Positions 14,847 through 22,420 of a stretch of DNA of 64,000 bases are shown here, piece by piece. The translations under genes were made by a program, and so were the position numbers. The DNA lies in the NCBI RefSeq assembly GCF_000381365.1, contig NZ_KB905467.1, positions 1,051,268 to 1,115,267 of the forward strand. Direction: 5' to 3'. A model generated the notes under the pieces. It worked only from the letters and a program-made list of their open reading frames with translations, was not told the DNA's origin and ran no database searches. Position 1 is the stretch's first letter, and each line of letters opens with the position of its first letter. This DNA comes from Bacteroides salyersiae WAL 10018 = DSM 18765 = JCM 12988 (GTDB lineage: Bacteria > Bacteroidota > Bacteroidia > Bacteroidales > Bacteroidaceae).

Positions 14847-16277
14847 ATGAACGAAAGACTATATCTGCAGAATTTTGTCGACCTGTTATCAGAAAAGCAT
14901 GGCATGAATAAGAAAGATGCCGAAAAATTCGTCAAAGAGTTTTTTCTTTTGATAGAAGAAGCTTTGGAGAGAGAGCGGTCTGTGAAGATCAAGGGTCTGG
15001 GGACTTTTAAATTGGTAGAGGTAGAAAGCAGGGAAAGTGTTAAGGTTAATACAGGTGAACGGTTTCAAATAGAGGGATATACCAAAGTGTCATTTGTTCC
15101 GGATACTTCATTACGTGATATTATTAATAAGCCTTTTGCTCATTTTGAAACAGTGGTTTTGAATGAAAATACAATTTTGGAAGATACTCCGATCGCTGAG
15201 TCTGATGATGAAGATGTAATAGAAGAAACTGTATTGCTGAAAGAGGAAGAGGGAGAAGAAGAGATGGTTATGGCAGAGGGTGAAGGTAATCCGTCTGTGG
15301 AATCGGTAAGGTATGTTGATTTATCGTCAGAGACAGTTGCGTTAGCGGAAGAGGAAACTTCATTGACCGAAGAGGTGAATGGAAGGGAGGAAATATCTTC
15401 GGAAGAAACGAAAGCTGACGAAGTTCCTGTAGGAGAAATGTTGACGGAAGCCCCCCCTGCACAGGAGATGCCGACTGTGGAAAGTGCATTGCCTGTAGAA
15501 TCGATGAGGAAGGAAATCTTTTCTAATGATATTGAAGAAGGGGTTGTAGTGCTTATGAATCGGCCTTCGGAACCGTTGAGAGAGAAAGCGGATACAGTAG
15601 ACTCTTCTCAGCCGATGGAATCTCCTCAGCCGACAGAATCTAAATTATCTGCAGAAGAGATTATTGCACGTGAATTGGCTACTTCGACACCCGTTTCGGC
15701 TCATGAAAGACAGATAAAAAAACATAGTAAATCCAAACATAAAAAAGGAGAAAAGTCACCTGTCCCTTATTTGATAGCGATAATTGTTATTGTTTTATTG
15801 CTGTGCGGAGGTGCTTTGCTTTTTATTTATTATCCTGATTTGTTTGAATCTGCCGATAGAATAGAAAAACTGGAAAAGCCTGTTAATGCCGTTAAACCTG
15901 TTCCTGTAGTGGCGATTCCTCAAGATACGATAATTGAGAAAGACACTGTTGGCGAAGTTGTTTCTCCTCCTACGGTAAAAGAAGAACCGGTAGTTGTTCC
16001 GGAACCTAAAAAAGAAGTGGAAGTGGTGAAAAAAGAAGATAAATCGGTTACTAAACCGGCACCTTTCAATCCCGATTCTGTAAATTATATAATTACGGGA
16101 ACAAAAGCCACATATACAATAAAAGAAGGGGAAACACTTACCAGGGTTGCTCTACGCTTTTATGGAACTAAAGCTCTGTGGCCATATATAGTAAAATATA
16201 ATCCGGATATTATAAAAAATCCGAATCATGTCCCATATGGCACAACGATTAAGATTCCAGAATTGGTTAAAAAATAA
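14847..16277 (+). CDS. HU-like DNA-binding domain fused to a membrane anchor and LysM
   Basis: 476 aa. Residues 1-95 are an HU/IHF-like domain (EKHGMNKKDAEKFVKEFF, VKIKGLGTFKLVEV, VNTGERFQIEGYTKVSFVPD). Residues 100-300 are a disordered, Glu-rich linker. A basic cluster (KKHSKSKHKKGEK) precedes one transmembrane helix at about 306-328. A Pro/Val-rich stretch then leads to a LysM domain at about 422-473 (ATYTIKEGETLTRVALRFYG, VPYGTTIKIPELVKK). The positive-inside rule puts HU in the cytoplasm and LysM in the periplasm, where it would hold peptidoglycan. The layout suggests a physical tie between chromosome and cell wall (inference). Confidence 0.9.
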   Translation: MNERLYLQNFVDLLSEKHGMNKKDAEKFVKEFFLLIEEALERERSVKIKGLGTFKLVEVESRESVKVNTGERFQIEGYTKVSFVPDTSLRDIINKPFAHFETVVLNENTILEDTPIAESDDEDVIEETVLLKEEEGEEEMVMAEGEGNPSVESVRYVDLSSETVALAEEETSLTEEVNGREEISSEETKADEVPVGEMLTEAPPAQEMPTVESALPVESMRKEIFSNDIEEGVVVLMNRPSEPLREKADTVDSSQPMESPQPTESKLSAEEIIARELATSTPVSAHERQIKKHSKSKHKKGEKSPVPYLIAIIVIVLLLCGGALLFIYYPDLFESADRIEKLEKPVNAVKPVPVVAIPQDTIIEKDTVGEVVSPPTVKEEPVVVPEPKKEVEVVKKEDKSVTKPAPFNPDSVNYIITGTKATYTIKEGETLTRVALRFYGTKALWPYIVKYNPDIIKNPNHVPYGTTIKIPELVKK

Positions 16278-16294
16278 ATAGATCGAATCATTTG

Positions 16295-16334
16295 CACCCG
16301 GATGCGGTATTACGCTGATTATCCGGGTGTTTTT
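16295..16334 (+). terminator. Rho-independent terminator
   Basis: CACCCGGAT (16295-16303) pairs with ATCCGGGTG (16321-16329), followed by TTTTTAT. It ends the HU gene pair. Confidence 0.8.
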
Positions 16335-16423
16335 ATATATGTATATGAAATGTTATGAAACCAATAAACCGTATAAAAGTACCTTAATCTAAAGGTTTCG
16401 CATTGTTTTTTAATAAAAATTAG

Positions 16424-16454
16424 TTGCAATGGTTAATTATATAGCGTACTTTTG
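16424..16454 (+). promoter_or_regulatory. Promoter of the MoxR/Bat operon
   Basis: TTG (16424-16426), a 20-bp spacer and TACTTTTG (16447-16454) give a good match to the Bacteroidetes consensus. The start codon of the MoxR gene is at 16536, so the leader is roughly 75 bases long. Confidence 0.7.
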
Positions 16455-16535
16455 GAATCGAATTAAAAAGCCTTACAGAAACTAAGGACTTTATTATGAT
16501 TTTGTGGTAATTAAACAATAAAATATTAAGTATTT

Positions 16536-17531
16536 ATGGCTGAATCAATTGATATCCGCGAATTGAACGAACGGATTGAAAGACAAAGTGCTTTCGTTAC
16601 CAATCTTACAACAGGCATGGACCAGATTATAGTTGGTCAGAAACATTTGGTGGAATCGCTTCTGATCGGACTGTTGTCTGACGGACATGTGTTGTTGGAA
16701 GGTGTGCCGGGTTTGGCAAAGACATTAGCAATTAAAACATTGGCGTCTCTGATTGATGCACAATACAGTCGTGTACAGTTTACGCCGGATTTGTTGCCTG
16801 CCGACGTTATCGGTACAATGGTTTACAGTCAGAAAGATGAATCATTTCAAGTAAAGAAAGGACCTATTTTTGCAAATTTTGTATTGGCGGACGAAATTAA
16901 TCGTGCACCGGCAAAAGTACAGAGTGCCCTGCTTGAAGCAATGCAGGAACGTCAGGTGACAATCGGTAAACAGACTTTTCCTCTGCCGGAACCTTTCTTG
17001 GTATTAGCTACTCAGAACCCGATCGAACAAGAAGGTACTTATCCGCTTCCGGAAGCACAAGTCGACCGTTTTATGTTGAAGGTTGTGATTGATTATCCGA
17101 AATTGGAAGAAGAAAAATTGATTATCCGCCAGAATATTAATGGCGAGAAATTCAATGTGAAGCCTATCCTTAAGGCTGACGAGATTCTTGAGGCGCGTAA
17201 AGTGGTCCGTCAGGTTTATTTGGATGAGAAAATAGAACGTTATATTGTTGATATTGTGTTTGCAACCCGTTATCCGGAGAAGTATGATCTGAAAGAATTG
17301 AAAGACATGATTGGTTTTGGTGGTTCACCCCGTGCTTCTATCAACTTGGCTTTGGCTGCCCGTACATATGCATTTATCAAACGTCGTGGATATGTGATCC
17401 CCGAAGATGTGCGTGCGGTAGCTCATGATGTGCTTCGTCACCGTATCGGTTTGACGTATGAAGCGGAAGCAAGCAATATGACTTCTGATGAAATAATCAG
17501 TAAGATACTGAATAAGGTTGAAGTACCTTGA
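16536..17531 (+). CDS. MoxR-family AAA+ ATPase, first gene of the Bat operon
   Basis: 331 aa. It has Walker A GVPGLAKT, Walker B LADEINRAP, sensor region LATQNPIEQEGTYPLPEAQVDRFM and FGGSPRASINLALAARTYA. MoxR ATPases act as chaperones that activate von Willebrand factor A (VWA) partners, often inserting metal or cofactor. Here it heads eight co-directional genes ending at 25112: MoxR, DUF58, a two-helix membrane protein, BatA, BatB, BatC, BatD and BatE. In Bacteroides fragilis the Bat genes were linked to aerotolerance. Spacing to the next gene is 52 bases. Confidence 0.92.
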   Translation: MAESIDIRELNERIERQSAFVTNLTTGMDQIIVGQKHLVESLLIGLLSDGHVLLEGVPGLAKTLAIKTLASLIDAQYSRVQFTPDLLPADVIGTMVYSQKDESFQVKKGPIFANFVLADEINRAPAKVQSALLEAMQERQVTIGKQTFPLPEPFLVLATQNPIEQEGTYPLPEAQVDRFMLKVVIDYPKLEEEKLIIRQNINGEKFNVKPILKADEILEARKVVRQVYLDEKIERYIVDIVFATRYPEKYDLKELKDMIGFGGSPRASINLALAARTYAFIKRRGYVIPEDVRAVAHDVLRHRIGLTYEAEASNMTSDEIISKILNKVEVP

Positions 17532-17583
17532 TTTTAATTGAGTGATGAATAACTCCCGATTTTCAAATCTCAATTTTAAATAG

Positions 17584-18453
17584 ATGGAAACAAGTGAAAT
17601 ATTAAAAAAAGTTCGTCAAATTGAAATAAAGACACGCGGATTGTCTAACAATATTTTTGCAGGCCAATATCATTCGGCTTTCAAGGGTAGGGGTATGGCA
17701 TTTTCCGAAGTGCGTGAATATCAGTTTGGTGATGATATTCGCGACATCGACTGGAACGTAACGGCGCGTTTCAACAAACCTTATGTTAAGGTATTTGAGG
17801 AAGAACGTGAACTGACAGTGATGTTGATGGTAGATGTTTCCGGTAGTTTGGAGTTTGGTACTGTTAAGCAGATGAAAAAGGATATGGTGACCGAGATTGC
17901 TGCAACATTGGCATTCTCGGCCATTCAGAACAATGATAAGATAGGTGTTATTTTTTTCTCTGATCGAATAGAGAAATTTATACCTCCGAAAAAAGGTCGT
18001 AAACATATTCTTTATATTATTCGCGAATTGATTGATTTCAAACCTGAAAGTCGTCGTACGAATATCCGTTTGGCATTGGAATATCTGACGAATGTAATGA
18101 AAAGGCGATGTACAGCTTTTATCTTGTCTGATTTTATAGATCAGGAGAGTTTCAAAAATGCAATGACGATTGCTAATCGGAAGCATGATGTAGTAGCTGT
18201 TCAAGTCTATGACCGACGTGTCTCAGAGCTTCCTCCAATAGGATTGATGAAGATAAAAGATGCTGAAACCGGACATGAACAGTGGATTGATACGTCATCT
18301 AAGGCTGTGCGTCAGGCACATCATAATTGGTGGATAAATAAACAGAGTGAATTGAGTGAGACATTTACGAAAAGTAATGTGGATTCTGTTTCTGTGCGTA
18401 CTGATCAGGATTATGTAAAAGCACTACTCAATTTGTTTGCCAAACGAAATTAA
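17584..18453 (+). CDS. DUF58 domain protein of the Bat operon
   Basis: 289 aa soluble protein. The DUF58 signature FSEVREYQFGDDIRDIDWNV is followed by a VWA-like fold starting at LMVDVSGSLEFG (a DxSxS metal site) with KIGVIFFSDRIEKFIPPKKG and a late TAFILSDFIDQ. DUF58 proteins are the usual partners of MoxR ATPases. It lacks membrane segments, unlike BatA and BatB, so it probably works in the cytoplasm with the ATPase. It is followed 9 bases later by the next gene. Confidence 0.92.
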   Translation: METSEILKKVRQIEIKTRGLSNNIFAGQYHSAFKGRGMAFSEVREYQFGDDIRDIDWNVTARFNKPYVKVFEEERELTVMLMVDVSGSLEFGTVKQMKKDMVTEIAATLAFSAIQNNDKIGVIFFSDRIEKFIPPKKGRKHILYIIRELIDFKPESRRTNIRLALEYLTNVMKRRCTAFILSDFIDQESFKNAMTIANRKHDVVAVQVYDRRVSELPPIGLMKIKDAETGHEQWIDTSSKAVRQAHHNWWINKQSELSETFTKSNVDSVSVRTDQDYVKALLNLFAKRN

Positions 18454-18462
18454 CGGAAGAAG

Positions 18463-19536
18463 ATGAATAGAAATAGTTTTCTAATAATATTGTTGTTTTT
18501 AATATCGGGCAGAGTTGCTGCGCAATCTGTTACGGTGGAAGCCAAGATTGATTCTTTGCAAATTCTTATTGGAGAGCAAGCTAAGATACAATTGCAAGTG
18601 GCAATGGATGCTAAGCAACGGGCTGTTTTTCCTGTCTATTCCGATACGTTGATAAGTGGAGTAGAAGTGATTGAGACGGCTAAACCGGATACACAGTATT
18701 TAAATGACAGACAGAGGTTGCTGATAACACAGGAATATACTGTTACTTCATTTGATTCGGCCCTTTATTATCTGCCCCCTATGGTTGTGACAGTTGACAA
18801 TAAAGAGTATAAATCAAGGGCATTAGCATTAAAAGTTTACTCGATGCCTGTCGATACTTTGCATCCGGAAATGTTTTTTGGGCAAAAAGCTGTAATGAAA
18901 GCTCCTTTTGCTTGGGAAGATTGGTATGGATTGATCGGATGTTCGTTTCTTGCTTTACCTTTGTTGGCATTGCTTATTTATTTTATCATACGTATTCGCG
19001 ACAATAAGCCGATTATTCGTAAGATAAAGGTAGAACCTAAACTACCGCCACATCAGGCTGCCATGCAAGAGATAGAGCGTATTAAGGCGGAGAAGGTATG
19101 GCAGAAAGGAAGGTCGAAGGAATATTATACAGAATTGACAGATGCTATTCGTACATATATAAAAGATCGTTTTGGTTTTAATGCATTAGAAATGACTTCT
19201 TCTGAAATTATAGATAAGCTGTTGGAAATGAATGATAAGGAGGCAATCTCTGATTTGAAAGAATTGTTTCAAACGGCCGATTTGGTAAAGTTTGCCAAGC
19301 ATGATCCGCAGATGAATGAAAATGATGCGAATTTAATTAATGCTATCGACTTTATTAATGAAACAAAACAGCCGGAAGAAGAAAATCAAAAGCCGCAACC
19401 AACGGAAATCACTATTATAGAGAAGCGTTCTTTGCGTGCTAAGATATTGCTTATATGTGGAATTGTATTACTATCAGTTGCTCTTGTAGCTACTTTTGTA
19501 TATATTGGAACACAGCTCTATGATCTTTTTGCATAA
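18463..19536 (+). CDS. Bat operon membrane protein, unnamed
   Basis: 357 aa with a signal peptide (MNRNSFLIILLFLISGRVAA), an extracytoplasmic beta-rich domain (about 20-150, EAKIDSLQILIGEQAKIQLQ), a transmembrane helix near 160-182, a cytoplasmic domain (about 183-320, including MTSSEIIDKLLEMNDKEA) and a second helix at 325-350. The order beta domain-helix-helical domain resembles a shortened BatD, found further down the operon, so an ancient duplication is possible. I do not know a name. It probably links the periplasmic Bat proteins to the MoxR/DUF58 module. Confidence 0.75.
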   Translation: MNRNSFLIILLFLISGRVAAQSVTVEAKIDSLQILIGEQAKIQLQVAMDAKQRAVFPVYSDTLISGVEVIETAKPDTQYLNDRQRLLITQEYTVTSFDSALYYLPPMVVTVDNKEYKSRALALKVYSMPVDTLHPEMFFGQKAVMKAPFAWEDWYGLIGCSFLALPLLALLIYFIIRIRDNKPIIRKIKVEPKLPPHQAAMQEIERIKAEKVWQKGRSKEYYTELTDAIRTYIKDRFGFNALEMTSSEIIDKLLEMNDKEAISDLKELFQTADLVKFAKHDPQMNENDANLINAIDFINETKQPEEENQKPQPTEITIIEKRSLRAKILLICGIVLLSVALVATFVYIGTQLYDLFA

Positions 19537-19560
19537 GTGGAGTAATTTCAATTGTAAATA

Positions 19561-19582
19561 GTAAATCGTAAAATCGTAAATA
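19561..19582 (+). repeat. 22-base leader repeat, copy 1 (upstream of batA)
   Basis: GTAAATCGTAAAATCGTAAA followed by TA lies 2 bases before the batA start. The same 22-mer with one mismatch occurs at 20599-20620, just before batB. Confidence 0.7.
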
Positions 19583-19584
19583 GA

Positions 19585-20568
19585 ATGGTTTTTGCCAATA
19601 TTGAATATTTATTTTTGCTACTGTTGCTTATACCTTATATCGTATGGTATATTCTAAAGTGGAAAAAGAGTCAGGCGACGCTTCAGATTTCGGATGCCCG
19701 AGTATATGCGCATACACCCAAAAGTTATAAAAACTATTTGCTTCATGCACCGTTCGGACTTCGTATCATAGCGTTAATATTGATCATTCTGGTACTTGCC
19801 AGACCTCAAACAACAGATAACTGGCAGAACAGCGAGATTGAGGGGATCGATATTATGCTTGCTATTGACGTATCTACCAGTATGCTGGCAGAGGACCTAA
19901 AACCGAATCGGTTGGAAGCTGCTAAAGATGTAGCTGCCGAGTTTATAAATGGTCGTCCGAATGATAATATTGGTTTGACATTATTTGCCGGTGAAAGTTT
20001 CACACAATGTCCTTTAACAGTAGATCATGCTGTATTGCTGAATTTGTTTCAAAGTATTAAGTGTGGAATTGTAACCGATGGGACGGCGATTGGTATGGGT
20101 ATTGCTAATGCTGTGACACGTTTGAAAGATAGTAAAGCTAAATCAAAGGTCATCATTTTGTTGACTGATGGTACGAATAATAAAGGGGATATTTCTCCTT
20201 TGACTGCTGCTGAGATCGCTAAGAGTTTTGGTATTCGTGTCTATACGATCGGTGTTGGTACGAATGGTATGGCCCCTTATCCATATCCGATAGGAAATAC
20301 AGTGCAATATGTAAATATGCCGGTGGAAATAGATGAAAAGACATTGACTCAAATTGCGGGAACTACAGATGGAAATTATTTCCGTGCTACCAGCAACTCT
20401 AAATTGAAAGAGGTTTATGAAGAAATTGATAAACTGGAGAAAACCAAATTGAGTGTCAAAGAATACAGTAAGCGTCAGGAAGAATATCGTTGGTTTGCAT
20501 TAGCAGCTTTTCTGTGTATATTACTCGAGGTATTGCTGCGCAACTCAATACTTAAGAAGATTCCATAA
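19585..20568 (+). CDS. batA: BatA, membrane-bound VWA protein
   Basis: 327 aa. Two N-terminal hydrophobic helices (LFLLLLLIPYIVWYI; GLRIIALILIILVLA), a VWA domain starting IDIMLAIDVSTSM with the MIDAS motif DVSTS, then LTLFAGESFTQCPL, VIILLTDGTNNKG and a C-terminal helix (WFALAAFLCILLEVLL). The VWA domain lies between helices and is expected in the periplasm or at the membrane face. BatA and BatB form a complex in the Bacteroides aerotolerance system. The cysteine after SFTQ is absent in the BatB paralogue. Confidence 0.93.
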   Translation: MVFANIEYLFLLLLLIPYIVWYILKWKKSQATLQISDARVYAHTPKSYKNYLLHAPFGLRIIALILIILVLARPQTTDNWQNSEIEGIDIMLAIDVSTSMLAEDLKPNRLEAAKDVAAEFINGRPNDNIGLTLFAGESFTQCPLTVDHAVLLNLFQSIKCGIVTDGTAIGMGIANAVTRLKDSKAKSKVIILLTDGTNNKGDISPLTAAEIAKSFGIRVYTIGVGTNGMAPYPYPIGNTVQYVNMPVEIDEKTLTQIAGTTDGNYFRATSNSKLKEVYEEIDKLEKTKLSVKEYSKRQEEYRWFALAAFLCILLEVLLRNSILKKIP

Positions 20569-20598
20569 CATAATATAATGTGATTTCAAGCATAAATT

Positions 20599-20620
20599 GT
20601 AAATCGTAAAATAGTAAATA
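20599..20620 (+). repeat. 22-base leader repeat, copy 2 (upstream of batB)
   Basis: GTAAATCGTAAAATAGTAAA followed by TA, 7 bases before batB. It differs from the copy before batA at one position and lies in a similar A+T-rich leader. Confidence 0.7.
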
Positions 20621-20627
20621 AAAAGAG

Positions 20628-21656
20628 ATGTTTCGATTTGAAGAGCCTACATATTTATATCTGTTGCTGCTATTACCGTTGTTAGCTGCTTTTTACTTGT
20701 ATTCTAATTATAGGAAGCGGAAAGCGATTCGCCGGTTTGGTGATCCGATGTTAATGGCACAACTTATGCCTGACGTCTCTAAATATCGTCCGGATGTAAA
20801 ATTTTGGTTAGTTTTTGTTGCAGTTGGGCTGTTTGCAGTGTTATTGGCACGTCCTCAGTTTGGTTCCAAGCTGGAAACGGTGAAACGTAAAGGGGTTGAA
20901 GTAATCATTGCACTCGATATATCAAACTCTATGTTGGCACAAGATGTTCAACCGAGTCGTTTAGAGAAGGCTAAGCGATTAATATCCAGATTGGTAGATG
21001 AAATGGAGAATGATAAGGTGGGAATGATAGTTTTTGCTGGTGATGCTTTTACACAGCTTCCTATTACAAGCGATTATATTTCTGCCAAGATGTTTTTAGA
21101 GTCAATTAATCCTTCTTTGATATCTAAGCAAGGAACGGCCATTGGCGCTGCTATAAATTTGGCTGCCCGTAGTTTTACTCCTCAAGAGGGAGTAGGGCGT
21201 GCTATTGTTGTCATTACTGATGGTGAAAACCATGAAGGAGGGGCAGTAGAAGCAGCGAAGGCGGCAGCAGAAAAGGGGATTCAAGTTAGTGTTTTGGGAG
21301 TAGGACTTCCAGACGGTGCTCCGATTCCTGTTGAAGGTACAAATGATTATCGCCGTGATCGAGATGGAAATGTAGTTGTTACTCGTCTCAATGAGGCTAT
21401 GTGTCAGGAGATAGCTAAAGACGGTAAAGGTATTTATGTACGTGTTGACAATTCGAATTCTGCGCAGAAAGCTATAAACCAAGAGATCAATAAAATGGCG
21501 AAATCTGATGTCGAATCAAAAGTGTATACTCAATTCAATGAGCAGTTTCAGGCTGTTGCATGGATTATATTGCTTTTATTGTTAGCCGAAATGTTGATAT
21601 TGGAACGTAAGAATCCGTTGTTTAAGAACATTCATTTGTTCTCTAATAAGAAGTAA
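20628..21656 (+). CDS. batB: BatB, membrane-bound VWA protein
   Basis: 342 aa, paralogue of BatA. N-terminal helices (YLYLLLLLPLLAAFYLY; VKFWLVFVAVGLFAVLLA), VWA domain from VEVIIALDISNSM (MIDAS DISNS), FAGDAFTQLPITSDY, AIVVITDGENHEGG, and a C-terminal helix (AVAWIILLLLLAEMLIL). After the MIDAS strand both proteins share AxDxxPxRLExAK. The gene ends 2 bases before batC, indicating tight coupling. Confidence 0.93.
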   Translation: MFRFEEPTYLYLLLLLPLLAAFYLYSNYRKRKAIRRFGDPMLMAQLMPDVSKYRPDVKFWLVFVAVGLFAVLLARPQFGSKLETVKRKGVEVIIALDISNSMLAQDVQPSRLEKAKRLISRLVDEMENDKVGMIVFAGDAFTQLPITSDYISAKMFLESINPSLISKQGTAIGAAINLAARSFTPQEGVGRAIVVITDGENHEGGAVEAAKAAAEKGIQVSVLGVGLPDGAPIPVEGTNDYRRDRDGNVVVTRLNEAMCQEIAKDGKGIYVRVDNSNSAQKAINQEINKMAKSDVESKVYTQFNEQFQAVAWIILLLLLAEMLILERKNPLFKNIHLFSNKK

Positions 21657-21658
21657 TT

Positions 21659-22387
21659 ATGCTTATGTCAAGAAGTAAATATATTCTGTTTGCCGTGTTT
21701 GCGTTATTGGCGGCTGGTGCATCTGCACAAAAGGCAGAGAGAGATTATATCCGTAAGGGAAACCGTTTCTTTAATGATAGTGTTTTTGTAGATGCTGAGG
21801 TGAATTACCGGAAGGCATTGGAGGCAAATCCTAAATCTACTGTCTCTATGTATAATTTAGGAAATACGTTGTCTCAACAACAGAAGTTTAAAGAAGCTAT
21901 GGAACAATACGTAGCTGCTGGTAAAATTGAAAAGGATAAGATGAAGCTGGCGCATATTTATCATAATATGGGAGTTTTGTTTCAAGCTGGAAAAGATTAC
22001 GGACAGGCGGTAGAAGCCTATAAAATGTCATTGCGGAATAATCCGAAAGATGATGAGACGCGTTACAATCTTGCTTTGGCACAGAAATTGTTGAAAGATC
22101 AACAACAAAATCAGCAAAACCAAGATCAAAATCAGGATCAGAACAAAGATAATCAGGAAAATAAGCAAGATCAAAAGCAAGACCAGAATAAACAGAATAA
22201 TGATCAAAAGCAAGATGATCAGCAACAACAGCAACCTCCGAAGCCGGAAAAGAAAGAGAATGAGATGTCGAAGGAGAATGCTGAGCAGTTACTTAATTCG
22301 GTGATGCAGGATGAGAAAGAGACCCAGGATAAGGTTAAGAAGCAACAACAGGTAATTCAGGGAGGGCGTCTCGAGAAAGATTGGTAA
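21659..22387 (+). CDS. batC: BatC, TPR protein with Gln/Asn/Asp-rich tail
   Basis: 242 aa. A signal peptide (MSRSKYILFAVFALLAAGASA) is followed by three TPR units (about 30-140; e.g. VSMYNLGNTLSQQQKFKEAM, HNMGVLFQAGKDYGQAVEAY). From about 145 to 205 there is a low-complexity Q/N/D/K tract, then EKKENEMSKENAEQLLNSVM and GGRLEKDW, the usual end of BatC. It is probably periplasmic and scaffolds the BatA/BatB complex. Of two in-frame ATGs (21659 and 21665), the second fits a signal peptide equally well. Confidence 0.9.
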   Translation: MLMSRSKYILFAVFALLAAGASAQKAERDYIRKGNRFFNDSVFVDAEVNYRKALEANPKSTVSMYNLGNTLSQQQKFKEAMEQYVAAGKIEKDKMKLAHIYHNMGVLFQAGKDYGQAVEAYKMSLRNNPKDDETRYNLALAQKLLKDQQQNQQNQDQNQDQNKDNQENKQDQKQDQNKQNNDQKQDDQQQQQPPKPEKKENEMSKENAEQLLNSVMQDEKETQDKVKKQQQVIQGGRLEKDW

Positions 22388-22420
22388 TAATAGAATAAGA
22401 TAATAAAAACTTCAAAGGAA

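Noticed and set aside
22028..22234. Leu/Ile-rich open frame opposite batC
   Set aside because: It is the antisense of the Gln/Asn/Asp-rich codons of BatC, which read as Leu, Ile and Val on the other strand.
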